Of a stretch of DNA of 64,000 nucleotides, positions 1 to 8,002 are shown one piece after another. Positions within the stretch are counted from its first letter, which is position 1. Each line of letters opens with the position of its first letter. Source of the stretch: Fusobacterium varium (GTDB lineage Bacteria; Fusobacteriota; Fusobacteriia; Fusobacteriales; Fusobacteriaceae); contig AP017968.1 in the NCBI GenBank assembly GCA_002356455.1, forward strand, positions 1,736,001-1,800,000, in the 5' to 3' direction. The notes under the pieces were generated by a model, which made no database searches, was not told the DNA's origin, and saw only the letters and a list, made by a program, of their open reading frames with translations. The position numbers and the translations under genes were made by a program.

Positions 1-44
1 TTGAAAAAGTAGTTAAAGAATATATAAAAATGCTTGAAAAATAA
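1..44 (+). CDS. 3' end of an upstream gene (partial)
   Basis: The window opens inside a reading frame that starts before base 1. The last 13 codons are visible from base 3 and end in MLEK and a TAA stop. A strong terminator follows 26 bases later, which supports this being a real gene end. Nothing can be said about its function. Confidence 0.5.
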   Translation, partial: EKVVKEYIKMLEK

Positions 45-70
45 TTATAGAATCACAGATATGGAAAAAG

Positions 71-99
71 AGGAAGCCTGATTTCAGGTTTCCTTTTTT
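71..99 (+). terminator. Rho-independent terminator
   Basis: An 11-bp stem (AGGAAGCCTGA with TCAGGTTTCCT, one G-T pair) with a 2-nt loop runs into TTTTTT. It closes the partial upstream gene. Confidence 0.85.
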
Positions 100-189
100 A
101 TTCTAATTGAGAAAAGTATGGAAAGAAACGAAAGATAAATACTTCAAAAATAAAAATATATGAATAAGAGAAAATATTAACATTATATA

Positions 190-218
190 TTGACAAAAAT
201 GTTTTTATAGAGTATATA
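190..218 (+). promoter_or_regulatory. sigma70-type promoter
   Basis: TTGACA, a 17-nt spacer and TATATA are followed about 30 nt later by the start of the 119-aa gene. The -35 box is perfect. Confidence 0.7.
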
Positions 219-247
219 ATTATTAGAAGAATAGGAGGTATTTTAAA

Positions 248-607
248 GTGGAAGACCATATAATACTGGAGTTTATAGATTACACAGATGACCATTGGAA
301 ATACTTTATAAAATTTGAAGAAGGGGAAGAAGAATATAACTGGCATATAACCTGTAAATTCCCCAACAATAGAAAACATTTAATCAAAGTAGATTTAAGA
401 GATGAAAAAAATTTAAAAAAGTGTATGGAGCAGATATTCAGTGATAACAGCAGGTATTATGAAATAGAATGGCTGAATGGAGTGGAAATAGTAAAGAAAC
501 TCCTGAAAAAAAGATCAAGAAGAGCTATAACATTTGAAGAGCTTAAAAATGAAATGAAAATATTGGAAGAGATAATCAACAAGCATAATGAAAATGAAAT
601 TGAATAA
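248..607 (+). CDS. hypothetical protein, 119 aa
   Basis: I do not recognise this family. The start is a GTG placed 9 nt after a perfect AGGAGG, and a consensus promoter lies just upstream. The protein is acidic in its first half (EEGEEEYNW) and ends in a basic, helical segment (KKLLKKRSRR followed by an Asn/Glu-rich tail). It has no signal peptide or membrane segment, so it is probably cytoplasmic. It has its own promoter and terminator, so it is a single-gene unit to the left of the phage-like replication genes. A link to those genes is possible but not shown. Confidence 0.7.
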   Translation: MEDHIILEFIDYTDDHWKYFIKFEEGEEEYNWHITCKFPNNRKHLIKVDLRDEKNLKKCMEQIFSDNSRYYEIEWLNGVEIVKKLLKKRSRRAITFEELKNEMKILEEIINKHNENEIE

Positions 608-612
608 CTGCA

Positions 613-650
613 AAAGACATCAGAAGAAATTCTGGTGTCTTTTTATTTTT
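613..650 (+). terminator. Rho-independent terminator
   Basis: AAAGACA-CAGAA pairs with TTCTG-TGTCTTT around a short loop and is followed by a T-rich run. It lies just after the 119-aa gene. Confidence 0.85.
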
Positions 651-914
651 TCCAACCTGTGTACTCTCAAAGAAATATTATGTTATATATTTTAGTTATC
701 AAAATTTTTTAATAATAGAAAGGAATGAAAATATATTTAAAAACAGAATGTTTTAATAAAAAATTTTGAGATTTTATTTATATAGGAATTTATTTTAATC
801 ATTATTTCACTTTTTTAATTATATCTATATAAAATTATAGAATAATGTGTTAATATATATACCGTTATATTTGAAACTTAAATAATAATCTTAAAAATTA
901 GGTTATGAAGAGTA
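651..914. other. intergenic stretch, no gene seen
   Basis: Very AT-rich with stops in all frames. No convincing repeat, RNA or ORF was seen before the promoter of the HTH replication gene. Confidence 0.5.
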
Positions 915-943
915 TTGATAGCTTGAGAGTATAGCTATATTAT
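915..943 (+). promoter_or_regulatory. promoter of the replication module
   Basis: TTGATA, a 17-nt spacer and TATTAT end 22 nt before the ATG of the HTH protein, which implies a very short leader. Confidence 0.6.
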
Positions 944-965
944 TAAAAAATTATAGGAGTGAAAA

Positions 966-1844
966 ATGAATTTATCAACAGAAAAAAATGAAAAAATAAC
1001 AGATGCAATTAAAGTAAGAGGCATATACAGGGAAGGATATGGATTTATAGCAAAAAAAATAATGAAAGACAGAAATCTTAATATTATATCTAAAGCTATT
1101 TATGCCTATATATGCAGTTATGCGGGGAAAGGACATAATGCTTTTCCATCACAAAAATTGATATCAATAGATTTAGGAATAAATAAAGGAACATTGGTAA
1201 AATATATTAAAGAGCTGAAAGACAGCGGCTATATAACAGTAATACAGCACAAAGAAAAGGGAAAGTTTTCTAAAAATCTATATACTGTGAATATACTTCC
1301 GCAGGTGGTTTCACCGTATAGGGCGGGAACCGATACGGAAGCTGTCAGACATGGTCAAAGGGACACTAATAATAACAATATAAATAATAACATAAAGATA
1401 AATAATAACAGTGTAAATAATAATACACATACAGAGGAGCAGGAGGAAGTTATTGAGAAAATAGAATATAAAAAAGAAAAAATAGAAAATGCACCTGTGG
1501 AAATACAGCAGATAATAAAAAAATACATAGATTTAGAACTGCCGAATTTTGACTATAGACCAGATAACTATATTTTACTGGGAGTGTATAGGGAATTAGG
1601 AGCTGTAAAACTATTTGAAGCATTGACACTGATGTCTCAATCTGAATTTGTAAAAAATAATATGAGCATAAATACAATCTTTAAAATAGAAAATCTTAAA
1701 AAAGCTCTTAATGGCAGTTTTAAAAATAAAGTAAAAGATATTAAAAAAGAATTTAAAAAACCAGAATATGAAGATTTTACAGAGGAACTTATAGATGAAA
1801 TATTATCTGCAGAAACAGGAGGTTTAGAAAGTGAAAAAATGTAA
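966..1844 (+). CDS. phage-type replication initiator with N-terminal HTH
   Basis: Probable DNA-binding replication organiser of a phage or plasmid-like element. Residues about 25-110 form a winged-helix HTH of the kind found in phage replication proteins (HTH_36 type): SKAIYAYICSYA, then FPSQKLISIDLGINKGTLVKYI, then a wing before the SKNLYTV strand. A low-complexity Asn-rich linker follows (about 135-160). The helical C-terminus ends in an FKIENLKKAL-type segment resembling DnaB_2/DnaD-type tails. The gene overlaps the helicase-loader gene by 14 nt, the usual initiator-loader pairing in phage genomes. The start has GGAG 6-9 nt upstream and a good promoter. The HTH assignment is firm; the exact replication role is inferred from the pairing. 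Confidence 0.8.
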   Translation: MNLSTEKNEKITDAIKVRGIYREGYGFIAKKIMKDRNLNIISKAIYAYICSYAGKGHNAFPSQKLISIDLGINKGTLVKYIKELKDSGYITVIQHKEKGKFSKNLYTVNILPQVVSPYRAGTDTEAVRHGQRDTNNNNINNNIKINNNSVNNNTHTEEQEEVIEKIEYKKEKIENAPVEIQQIIKKYIDLELPNFDYRPDNYILLGVYRELGAVKLFEALTLMSQSEFVKNNMSINTIFKIENLKKALNGSFKNKVKDIKKEFKKPEYEDFTEELIDEILSAETGGLESEKM

Positions 1845-2637
1845 ATACTGCGGAAAAAGATATAAAGAAAACTCAATTGAACACATAGAGAAACTTCCTG
1901 ACTTTATAAAAGAAAAAATAAAATTTATCCCAGACTGCAGCTGTTTAGAAGAAATGTTTAAAAGAGAGATGGAAAAATTGGAAAAGGAAAGAGTATATGA
2001 GTGCATGAAAAACAGAGTAAAAAAATATAAAGATATTTCTGTTGTAGATAATAAATTTCTGGAAAGCAGATTTGAAAATGCTGATATGAGTGAAAAATAT
2101 ATGATTCTGGCAAAAAGATATGCAGATAATTTTCTTGTTAAAAATAAAAAAACAGGAATGCTGCTGTATGGAGATGTGGGAACTGGAAAAACTTTTGCAA
2201 GTGCATGTATAGGCAATTATCTGATGGAGAAAGGAAAAACTGTTATGATGATAAATCTGGGACTATATCTTAATAAATTAAGCAGAGAATTTGGAGAAGC
2301 TGAAAAAGATATTCTTGAACAGATAGAAAAGTGTGATCTGGTAATCATAGATGATTTTGGAACTGAAAAAAATTTAGATGACAATTCGACAGGCTGGAGA
2401 GCAGAAAAAATATATAATCTCATAGATACAAGATACAGAAGTGGAAAACCCTTGATTATATCTACAAATTTAATTTTTAATGATGATGAGGAGAAATGTG
2501 AAATAACAGAAAAATTTTCAATACAGGGTAAAAATAGAATCAGAGATAGAATAATTGATATGTGTTTTCCTGTGAGAGTGACAGGAAAAAGCAGGAGAGG
2601 AATAACTAAGGATAAATTTTTAGAATTTATGGCATAA
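1831..2637 (+). CDS. DnaC/IstB-like helicase-loader ATPase
   Basis: AAA+ ATPase of the DnaC/DnaI family, expected to load the replicative helicase at an origin bound by the upstream HTH protein. Visible are a Cys-rich N-terminus (CKYCGKRY, then PDCSC at about 35-39) like the zinc knuckle of some phage DnaC proteins, Walker A GDVGTGKT near residue 113, Walker B LVIIDDFG near residue 170, and a sensor-type IISTNL near 210. The length of 268 aa is normal for the family. It starts with GTG 8 nt after AGGAGG, inside the end of the initiator gene, so the two are probably translationally coupled. IstB of IS21 elements is the alternative, but no IS21 transposase is present. Confidence 0.88.
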   Translation: MKKCKYCGKRYKENSIEHIEKLPDFIKEKIKFIPDCSCLEEMFKREMEKLEKERVYECMKNRVKKYKDISVVDNKFLESRFENADMSEKYMILAKRYADNFLVKNKKTGMLLYGDVGTGKTFASACIGNYLMEKGKTVMMINLGLYLNKLSREFGEAEKDILEQIEKCDLVIIDDFGTEKNLDDNSTGWRAEKIYNLIDTRYRSGKPLIISTNLIFNDDEEKCEITEKFSIQGKNRIRDRIIDMCFPVRVTGKSRRGITKDKFLEFMA

Positions 2638-2664
2638 AAATTAATAATAAATCTGGGAGGAAAA

Positions 2665-2706
2665 ATGAAAAAGAAAGTACAGACAGGAGGAAATGTTGAT
2701 GGATAG
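2665..2706 (+). CDS. possible 13-aa leader peptide overlapping the HTH gene start
   Basis: ATG after GGGAGG encodes MKKKVQTGGNVDG. Its stop lies just inside the start of the next gene, and its own gly-gly codons supply that gene's AGGAGG. This arrangement suggests translational coupling, but such a short ORF could be chance. Confidence 0.3.
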   Translation: MKKKVQTGGNVDG

Positions 2707-2938
2707 AGAAGAGTATATTTACAGAAAACTCGAGGGGCTTTCATCTCTGAATAAAGCTCTTTCACAGGAAATGGTGGCATCTCTTGGAGAATGGGCAACA
2801 ATTGAGGAAGTGGCAAAATACTTAAAAAGACATAAAAATACCATCTATGACAAAGTGGATGGTGGAGATCTTCTCTACAGAAGAATAGGACCGAGTATTC
2901 TAATATATACCAGAAGTATAATTTTTCTGCTGGAATAA
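2699..2938 (+). CDS. excisionase-like HTH DNA-binding protein
   Basis: Small MerR/excisionase-type (HTH_17) DNA-binding protein of 79 aa. The core ATIEEVAKYLKRHKNTIYDKVDGGDLLYRR matches the helix-turn-helix and first wing of this family. Such proteins act as excisionases (Xis) or small regulators in mobile elements. I place the start at the second ATG: it lies 8 nt from AGGAGG, whereas the upstream ATG at 2693 is only 2 nt away. It follows the helicase loader in the same direction, as in phage early regions. No integrase is in the window, so a role in excision is only suggestive. Confidence 0.7.
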   Translation: MDREEYIYRKLEGLSSLNKALSQEMVASLGEWATIEEVAKYLKRHKNTIYDKVDGGDLLYRRIGPSILIYTRSIIFLLE

Positions 2939-3045
2939 TTTTGAACTTTCACAATCCATCACAAATCATAACATTGAATCACTGTTTAATCCTGTCTGAA
3001 AATAGTATCATGTATGTATGACAAAAATAAAACAGGAGGAACAAA

Positions 3046-3363
3046 ATGGCAGCAGGAGAAAATCAGGTAATTTTAACAGTGGTACAAAAAGAAATTGTAA
3101 AGGTGGAAAATGCTATCAAGAGAGAGAAAGCTATATTGAAAAATATAGATGATATCACAGCAACTCTTGAGCATATAGCAGAACAGGTGGAGGCAGGAAC
3201 AGCATTTCCGGAAAATTCAGCATATGAATCATACCAAGAGTGGCAGACAAGCGCTGAAAAAGAAATCAAGTCTTATAATACTTCATTGGAAACAATAGAC
3301 AAGTACAGAAGTCTGCTGGGAGCATATGAATTTTATGTAAAAAATAATACACCAGAAGCTTAA
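3046..3363 (+). CDS. hypothetical helical protein, 105 aa
   Basis: Not a family I recognise. The protein is almost entirely predicted helix, with heptad-like spacing (VVQKEIVKVENAIKREKAIL, later SAEKEIKSYNTSLETIDKY). It has no signal peptide or membrane segment. It has a strong AGGAGG and its own terminator immediately downstream. In position it sits between the excisionase-like gene and the small membrane proteins, so it may belong to the same mobile-element remnant. Confidence 0.7.
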   Translation: MAAGENQVILTVVQKEIVKVENAIKREKAILKNIDDITATLEHIAEQVEAGTAFPENSAYESYQEWQTSAEKEIKSYNTSLETIDKYRSLLGAYEFYVKNNTPEA

Positions 3364-3373
3364 TCAGGGAAAA

Positions 3374-3403
3374 GGCTGTGGCAGAAGCTGCAGTCTTTTT
3401 TTT
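3374..3403 (+). terminator. Rho-independent terminator
   Basis: The 9-bp stem GGCTGTGGC / GCTGCAGTC (with G-T pairs) and AGAA loop are followed by eight T. It closes the 105-aa gene. Confidence 0.85.
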
Positions 3404-3433
3404 ACCCAAAAATAAAAAAATGGAGGAACACTT

Positions 3434-3613
3434 ATGAAAATAATAATAAATTTTTTAAAATACTTTATAAGCAAATGGTTGGGAACAAAAGCTATAGAGA
3501 AGGTTTTGATAGTAGTTCTAAAAGAATTAGTGAAAAGAACAGAAAGTAAAATAGATGACAGAATATATGAGGCAGTATTTGGAAAACTGGAGGGAGAGAA
3601 AAATGAAAAGTAA
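3434..3613 (+). CDS. small protein, 59 aa
   Basis: The ATG lies 5 nt after GGAGGAAC-type ribosome-binding sequence and encodes a peptide with an amphipathic or membrane-associated N-terminus (MKIIINFLKYFISKWLG), then a short hydrophobic stretch (VLIVVLKELV) and a charged tail. The last 11 nt overlap the start of the next gene, which suggests coupled translation. Pairs of tiny overlapping proteins with membrane segments are typical of phage holin/lysis or tail-end regions, but I cannot assign it to a family. Confidence 0.6.
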   Translation: MKIIINFLKYFISKWLGTKAIEKVLIVVLKELVKRTESKIDDRIYEAVFGKLEGEKNEK

Positions 3614-3848
3614 TACAGAACTGTTTTTCAAGATAATGACTACAACAGGAACTTTTTTATTGGCATATCACAAGTATATACTTTCACTGTTTGATAAAAA
3701 ACTGGACATGAGAGATTGTGAAAAAGAAAGACTGTATGCAGAAAAATTCAGAATAGAAAATATAAAAACACTAACTGATGGAATAAAAAGAATAGAAGAG
3801 AGAATGACAAGAATAGAAAAAGAATTGATGAAACAATACAAGAATTAA
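3603..3848 (+). CDS. holin-like small membrane protein with coiled-coil tail
   Basis: 81 aa. Residues about 8-28 (FKIMTTTGTFLLAYHKYIL) form one possible membrane segment. The C-terminal half is a charged helix with heptad character (RIENIKTLTDGIKRIEERMTRIEKEL). That topology resembles XhlA/holin-associated proteins of phages. I chose the ATG after GGAGGGAGAG; an upstream in-frame ATG exists at 3555 but lacks a ribosome-binding site and would lie inside the previous gene. Function is inferred only from shape and context. Confidence 0.55.
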   Translation: MKSNTELFFKIMTTTGTFLLAYHKYILSLFDKKLDMRDCEKERLYAEKFRIENIKTLTDGIKRIEERMTRIEKELMKQYKN

Positions 3849-3891
3849 TACACTAAGTAAAATACTCTTTAAAACTATAAAAATAATAAAA

Positions 3892-3917
3892 GTTCTCTTA
3901 TATGTATAAAGGCGAAC
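3892..3917 (+). repeat. inverted repeat, left arm of segment 1
   Basis: Begins GTTCTCTT and ends GCGAAC. With its flanks it is itself an imperfect dyad (AAAAGTTC at one end, GAACTTTT at the other), as expected for a site bound by two recombinase protomers. Confidence 0.85.
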
Positions 3918-3940
3918 TTTTACATGTTTTAACTTTATCA

Positions 3941-3969
3941 ATTATAATCTCTAAAATTGATAAAGTCAA
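3941..3969 (-). promoter_or_regulatory. consensus sigma70 promoter inside invertible segment 1
   Basis: On the minus strand TTGACT is separated by exactly 17 nt from TATAAT. It points away from the autotransporter, toward the small membrane protein genes, and would currently give only antisense RNA. Confidence 0.85.
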
Positions 3970-4042
3970 GATAAAAATATTTTTAGAAAAAACATCCTTA
4001 AAAAATGACCCCCTGTAAATAAAGTAATTACAACTATTTTAT

Positions 4043-4068
4043 GTTCGCTTTTATACATTAAAGAGAAC
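4043..4068 (-). repeat. inverted repeat, right arm of segment 1
   Basis: Reverse complement of the left arm with 3 mismatches. It begins GTTCGC and ends AGAGAAC on the plus strand. Confidence 0.85.
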
Positions 4069-4155
4069 AATTGTTTATTTTTCTGAATTTGAGGTTATTA
4101 TAAATGTAAAAAAGTTGAATTTAAAGTAAAAAATATCAAAGGGGGAGAGGAAAAT

Positions 4156-7100
4156 ATGATTAAAGAAATGGAGAAAGCTTTAAAAAGATATCTAAAGGGA
4201 AAGAATAGAATAACAATGGGAGTGGTAGTAGCTTTTTTACTGGGAAGCAGTTTTGCATTTGGAGATGTTACAGTAAAATATGAAGATTCAACTATTAAAA
4301 TACTAGATAATTCAGGAACTATTACAGAAATTGGAACAGTAACAAAAAATTCTGATGATGAATTTACCTGGACATTACCAGAAGGAACAAATATAACTGA
4401 AACTGTAAAAATAGATGATACAGTAAATACAAATAATATTAAAGTAAATATAGTGAATAGTGGAACTATAAGTGGGAGCAGTACTGGTGGAGATAAATCA
4501 GGAAATGGAATTTATTCTTATGGAGCTAGTACTATAGGAAATATAACAAATGGTGGAACTATCAATGGTAGTACTACTGGTAGTGGAACTAATTCAGGAA
4601 ATGGAATTTACTCTGATGGTACTTCAAACGGTACAATAGGAAATATAACAAATAGTGGAACTATAAGTGGTAGTACTACTGGTAGTGGAAGTCATTCAGG
4701 AAATGGAATATATTCTTATTCTATGAATGGAGCTAGTACAAGTACAATAGGAAATATAACAAATAGTGGAAGTATAAGTGGCAGTACTACTGGTAGTGGA
4801 AGTTATTCAGGAAATGGAATTTATTCTTCAAGTTTTTCAAACAGTAAAATAGAAAATATAACAAATAGTGGAACTATAAGTGGAAACAGTACTGGTGGAA
4901 ATGATTCAGGAAATGGAATATTTTCTTATTCTTATTCTGCTACTTCAAGTAATATAATAGGAAATATAACAAATAGTGGAACTATAAGTGGAAATGGTAC
5001 TGGTGGAAATGAATCAGGAAATGGAATATATTCTTATTCTGGGAAAGAAGCTAGTACAATAGGAAATATAACAAATAGTGGAACTATCAATGGTAGTACT
5101 ACTGGTAGTGGAGCTAATTCAGGAAATGGAATATATTCTTATTCTTCTTCTAATGGAGCTAGTACAATAGGGGATATAACAAATAGTGGAATTATAACTG
5201 GTAGTACTACTAGTAGTGGACATTATTCAGGAAATGGAATTTATTCTTATTCTGAACCATGTAGTACAATAGGGAATATAACAAATAGTGGAACTATAAG
5301 CGGAAAGAATGGTGATGGATATTATTCAGGAAATGGAATATATTCTTCAAGTTCTCCAAATAATAGTTCAGATTCTTCAAGTAGTACAATAGGGAATATA
5401 GTGAATAGTGGAACTATAAGTGGTAGTAGTACTAGTAGTGGAAATATTCCTGGTAGTGGAGTTGAATCAGGAAATGGAATATTTTCTTATTCTAGTACTC
5501 ATGCTATTCTCTCAGAGAGCAAAATAGGAAATATAACGAATTATGGGACAATTAGTGGAAATAATACTGGAAGTGGAACTAATTCAGGAAATGGAATTTA
5601 TTCTTTTTCTTCTAATGGTCCAGCAATAATAGAATCAATTTCAAATTATGGTGTTATAATGGGAAGTCAAAATGGAATATATATTAGAGGAGATTCTAGT
5701 TCAAAGATTAATGGATATAGCAATTATGGACTTGTAATAGGACAGACACCAGTTTTGGTTGAAAAAAATTGGTCAGGACCTAATACTTTCAGTGTTCCTG
5801 AAGGGAAGGGAATGGCTATAACTCTTGAGAGTGATGGAAGTATAAAAACTAATGGTATTACCTCAGGAAATGGAGATAGCACGGGAATATATTCTATAAT
5901 AAATACAACTTCACAAAATGGTGGAGTGGATGCATACAATGAATATACAAATGGTGAAAATATTTTAGATTCTATTATCAATGGAGCTGGTGTAAGTAGT
6001 GGAACAGTAACAATAAATGCAGGTAATTTTTCACTTACTAATGGAATTATTAATGCCTATAAAACTGCTGTTACAGTTAAAGATGGAGCTTCATTTACTG
6101 GTACAGATGTAACAATCAATGGTGGTGGCTTAGATAGAACTACTCCTGTTATTTCTGGAGATTCAGGAGCTAATACAGTGAATATATCTGGAAATTCTTT
6201 TATCAATGGAAAAGTTGATTTAGGAGATGGAGATGATATTTTATTTATTGGAAATTCTACTCAAATCAATGGAGATATAGACGGTGGAACAGGTAATGGG
6301 GATATTCTTAATTTTGGTTCAGCCGTTTCCAGAGCAGTGGGAAATGATAATATAAATCTTTTCCATAAAATATCAAATGTGGAAGAAATAAATATAAATC
6401 AGAAAGTAACTGCATTTGAAACTTCTGAAATTACAGGAGCAGGCAATATTAATATTGGTAAAAATGGGGAGTTTGTATTAAGAATAGATACAAGCAAAGT
6501 GGACAACACAAGTGGGACAGATAAAATTACAGGTCATGCACTTTATGGGAATATAGGAACAATATCTTCAACAGGAGGAAAATTATTACTTGCTCTTAAT
6601 GGAGTAGGGAATGAAAGTATAATAAGTTTTGGAAATACTCAATTGGATAGCAGTTTGGTGACAGGAGATGAAGGAAAATATCAGGAAGATATAACTTTAG
6701 ATACAACATCACTGCTTCACTCAGTAGGAAAAATAGATTTATCAAACAATGAAATAAAAATTACAGCTAAATTTGATCTTCCTACAAAACCAATTAATCC
6801 AGATAATATAACATATGAAAAATTAAATAAAATATATCATGGTATTCTTTCGGTAGATAAATTAGAAAACTTTAATGTAGATACTGATGAAAAATTCTCA
6901 TCTTTCATAGGATATTTAAATGATATCTATGCAGGAAATCCATACTCATATTCTTCTGAATTATCAAGAAAATCAATGGAAATGTTCAGAGATATAGTTA
7001 CTGAAAATTCATTTAAAGCAGATACAGGAAAATGGATGATATATGGCGGACTTACTCATATAGATGGAGGAACTAAAGATACATATTATGGAAAAGGATA

Positions 7101-7926
7101 CTATACTTATGATATAGGAAGTTCTGATATAGATTCTGATACAAAAATCACAGGAGCATATATGCTTGGAGAGTATGGAGTATCTGATGACTTTAAAGCT
7201 GGAGTAGCAGTTGGAGGAAACAAGCTTAAATCTGATTTGTCTAATGACTCAAAAGTTGATGGAGATGCGCTGTATATTGGAGGATATGCTAAGAAGTATC
7301 TTGGAAATCTAAAAGTAACAGCAGGAGCAGGATTTCAATATGGAGATTATGATGCAGACAGAACAGCAGCAGGAAGAGAAATTACAGAAACAAGAAGCTA
7401 TTCTTCAAGCTACAATGATTTGACTTATGATATTTATCTGAATGGAAGATATTCATATAATATTGGAGAGAACTTATTCCTAGAACCTTATGCAACTCTA
7501 TCATATACATATGTAGATCAGGATGGAGCAGATGAGGGAAATAAAACTTTAGCAATAGAAACAGATTCAAAATCATTTGATTATACATCAGCTAAAGTGG
7601 GATTAGACCTAAAAAAAGTGATACCACATGAAAAAGGAAAGAGTACATTATCAGTTGGGGCAAGCTATACAAGACTGCTTAATGGCGCAGATGAAGAACA
7701 CATCACAGGAAGATTTAAAGGTGGAAGTGACTTTGATATATTAGTTGCCCACAAGAATGAACATAGCTTAGGACTGAATGCTAAATATACACTTGAACTG
7801 GAAAATGGAATCTTATTTGATGTAAAGGGAAGCTATGCAGTAGAAAGAGATTCACACAATAACTCAGGTAAAAACAAGACAAAAGGTGAATGGATAGTAG
7901 GAACAGGACTGGGTTATAAATTCTAA
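4156..7926 (+). CDS. type Va autotransporter with tandem-repeat passenger, 1256 aa
   Basis: Surface protein expected to be exported by Sec and to insert its own C-terminal beta-barrel in the outer membrane. The signal peptide (1-36) has the extended basic form KALKRYLKGK followed by a hydrophobic core ending FAFG. Residues about 95-500 are around ten tandem units of the type IGNITNSGTISG...SGNGIYSYS, a Ser/Thr/Gly/Asn-rich beta-helix-like passenger. A second, non-repetitive passenger part follows. The barrel occupies roughly 955-1256 and ends in the aromatic GLGYKF. The start has a GGGGGAGAGG site. The only strong promoter upstream points the wrong way (invertible segment), so expression may be phase-variable. 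Two HU-like genes follow after a terminator. The ligand is unknown. Confidence 0.93.
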   Translation: MIKEMEKALKRYLKGKNRITMGVVVAFLLGSSFAFGDVTVKYEDSTIKILDNSGTITEIGTVTKNSDDEFTWTLPEGTNITETVKIDDTVNTNNIKVNIVNSGTISGSSTGGDKSGNGIYSYGASTIGNITNGGTINGSTTGSGTNSGNGIYSDGTSNGTIGNITNSGTISGSTTGSGSHSGNGIYSYSMNGASTSTIGNITNSGSISGSTTGSGSYSGNGIYSSSFSNSKIENITNSGTISGNSTGGNDSGNGIFSYSYSATSSNIIGNITNSGTISGNGTGGNESGNGIYSYSGKEASTIGNITNSGTINGSTTGSGANSGNGIYSYSSSNGASTIGDITNSGIITGSTTSSGHYSGNGIYSYSEPCSTIGNITNSGTISGKNGDGYYSGNGIYSSSSPNNSSDSSSSTIGNIVNSGTISGSSTSSGNIPGSGVESGNGIFSYSSTHAILSESKIGNITNYGTISGNNTGSGTNSGNGIYSFSSNGPAIIESISNYGVIMGSQNGIYIRGDSSSKINGYSNYGLVIGQTPVLVEKNWSGPNTFSVPEGKGMAITLESDGSIKTNGITSGNGDSTGIYSIINTTSQNGGVDAYNEYTNGENILDSIINGAGVSSGTVTINAGNFSLTNGIINAYKTAVTVKDGASFTGTDVTINGGGLDRTTPVISGDSGANTVNISGNSFINGKVDLGDGDDILFIGNSTQINGDIDGGTGNGDILNFGSAVSRAVGNDNINLFHKISNVEEININQKVTAFETSEITGAGNINIGKNGEFVLRIDTSKVDNTSGTDKITGHALYGNIGTISSTGGKLLLALNGVGNESIISFGNTQLDSSLVTGDEGKYQEDITLDTTSLLHSVGKIDLSNNEIKITAKFDLPTKPINPDNITYEKLNKIYHGILSVDKLENFNVDTDEKFSSFIGYLNDIYAGNPYSYSSELSRKSMEMFRDIVTENSFKADTGKWMIYGGLTHIDGGTKDTYYGKGYYTYDIGSSDIDSDTKITGAYMLGEYGVSDDFKAGVAVGGNKLKSDLSNDSKVDGDALYIGGYAKKYLGNLKVTAGAGFQYGDYDADRTAAGREITETRSYSSSYNDLTYDIYLNGRYSYNIGENLFLEPYATLSYTYVDQDGADEGNKTLAIETDSKSFDYTSAKVGLDLKKVIPHEKGKSTLSVGASYTRLLNGADEEHITGRFKGGSDFDILVAHKNEHSLGLNAKYTLELENGILFDVKGSYAVERDSHNNSGKNKTKGEWIVGTGLGYKF
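4441..5650 (+). repeat. coding tandem repeats in autotransporter passenger
   Basis: Imperfect repeats of about 85-120 bp, each containing a variant of ATAGGAAATATAACAAATAG and of GGAAATGGAATTTATTCT. All keep the reading frame. Copy number could vary between strains by slippage or recombination. Confidence 0.85.
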
Positions 7927-7939
7927 AGATTAAAAAGTG

Positions 7940-7970
7940 AAAGGCTGGCTGATGAATAGCCAGCCTTTTA
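7940..7970 (+). terminator. Rho-independent terminator after autotransporter 1
   Basis: Perfect 11-bp stem AAAGGCTGGCT / AGCCAGCCTTT with a 7-nt loop and a short T run. It separates the autotransporter from the HU-like pair, so the pair may be expressed at a lower, read-through level or from its own promoter. Confidence 0.85.
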
Positions 7971-8002
7971 ACAAATAATCATGATATTTTAAGGGGGAAG
8001 TT

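Larger units (their letters stand above)
3892..4068. promoter_or_regulatory. candidate invertible promoter segment 1 (OFF orientation)
   Basis: Two 26-bp inverted repeats (23 of 26 identical) bound 125 bp that contain a consensus promoter directed leftward, away from the autotransporter gene 88 bp to the right. Inversion would place the -10 box at about 4014-4019 and start transcription near 4026, giving a leader of about 130 nt. The same architecture is repeated upstream of the next autotransporter. Invertible promoters of this design are well known (fimS of E. coli, capsule loci of Bacteroides). Inversion itself is inferred, and no recombinase gene is in the window. Confidence 0.7.

Noticed and set aside
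2699-2938. Recombinase for the promoter switches
   Set aside because: It is an excisionase-like HTH protein without catalytic residues. No tyrosine or serine recombinase is encoded in the window.
4441-5650. Regular repeats that might suggest a CRISPR array
   Set aside because: Units differ in length, are in frame with a signal-peptide protein and encode passenger repeats; no conserved direct repeat with unique spacers and no cas genes.
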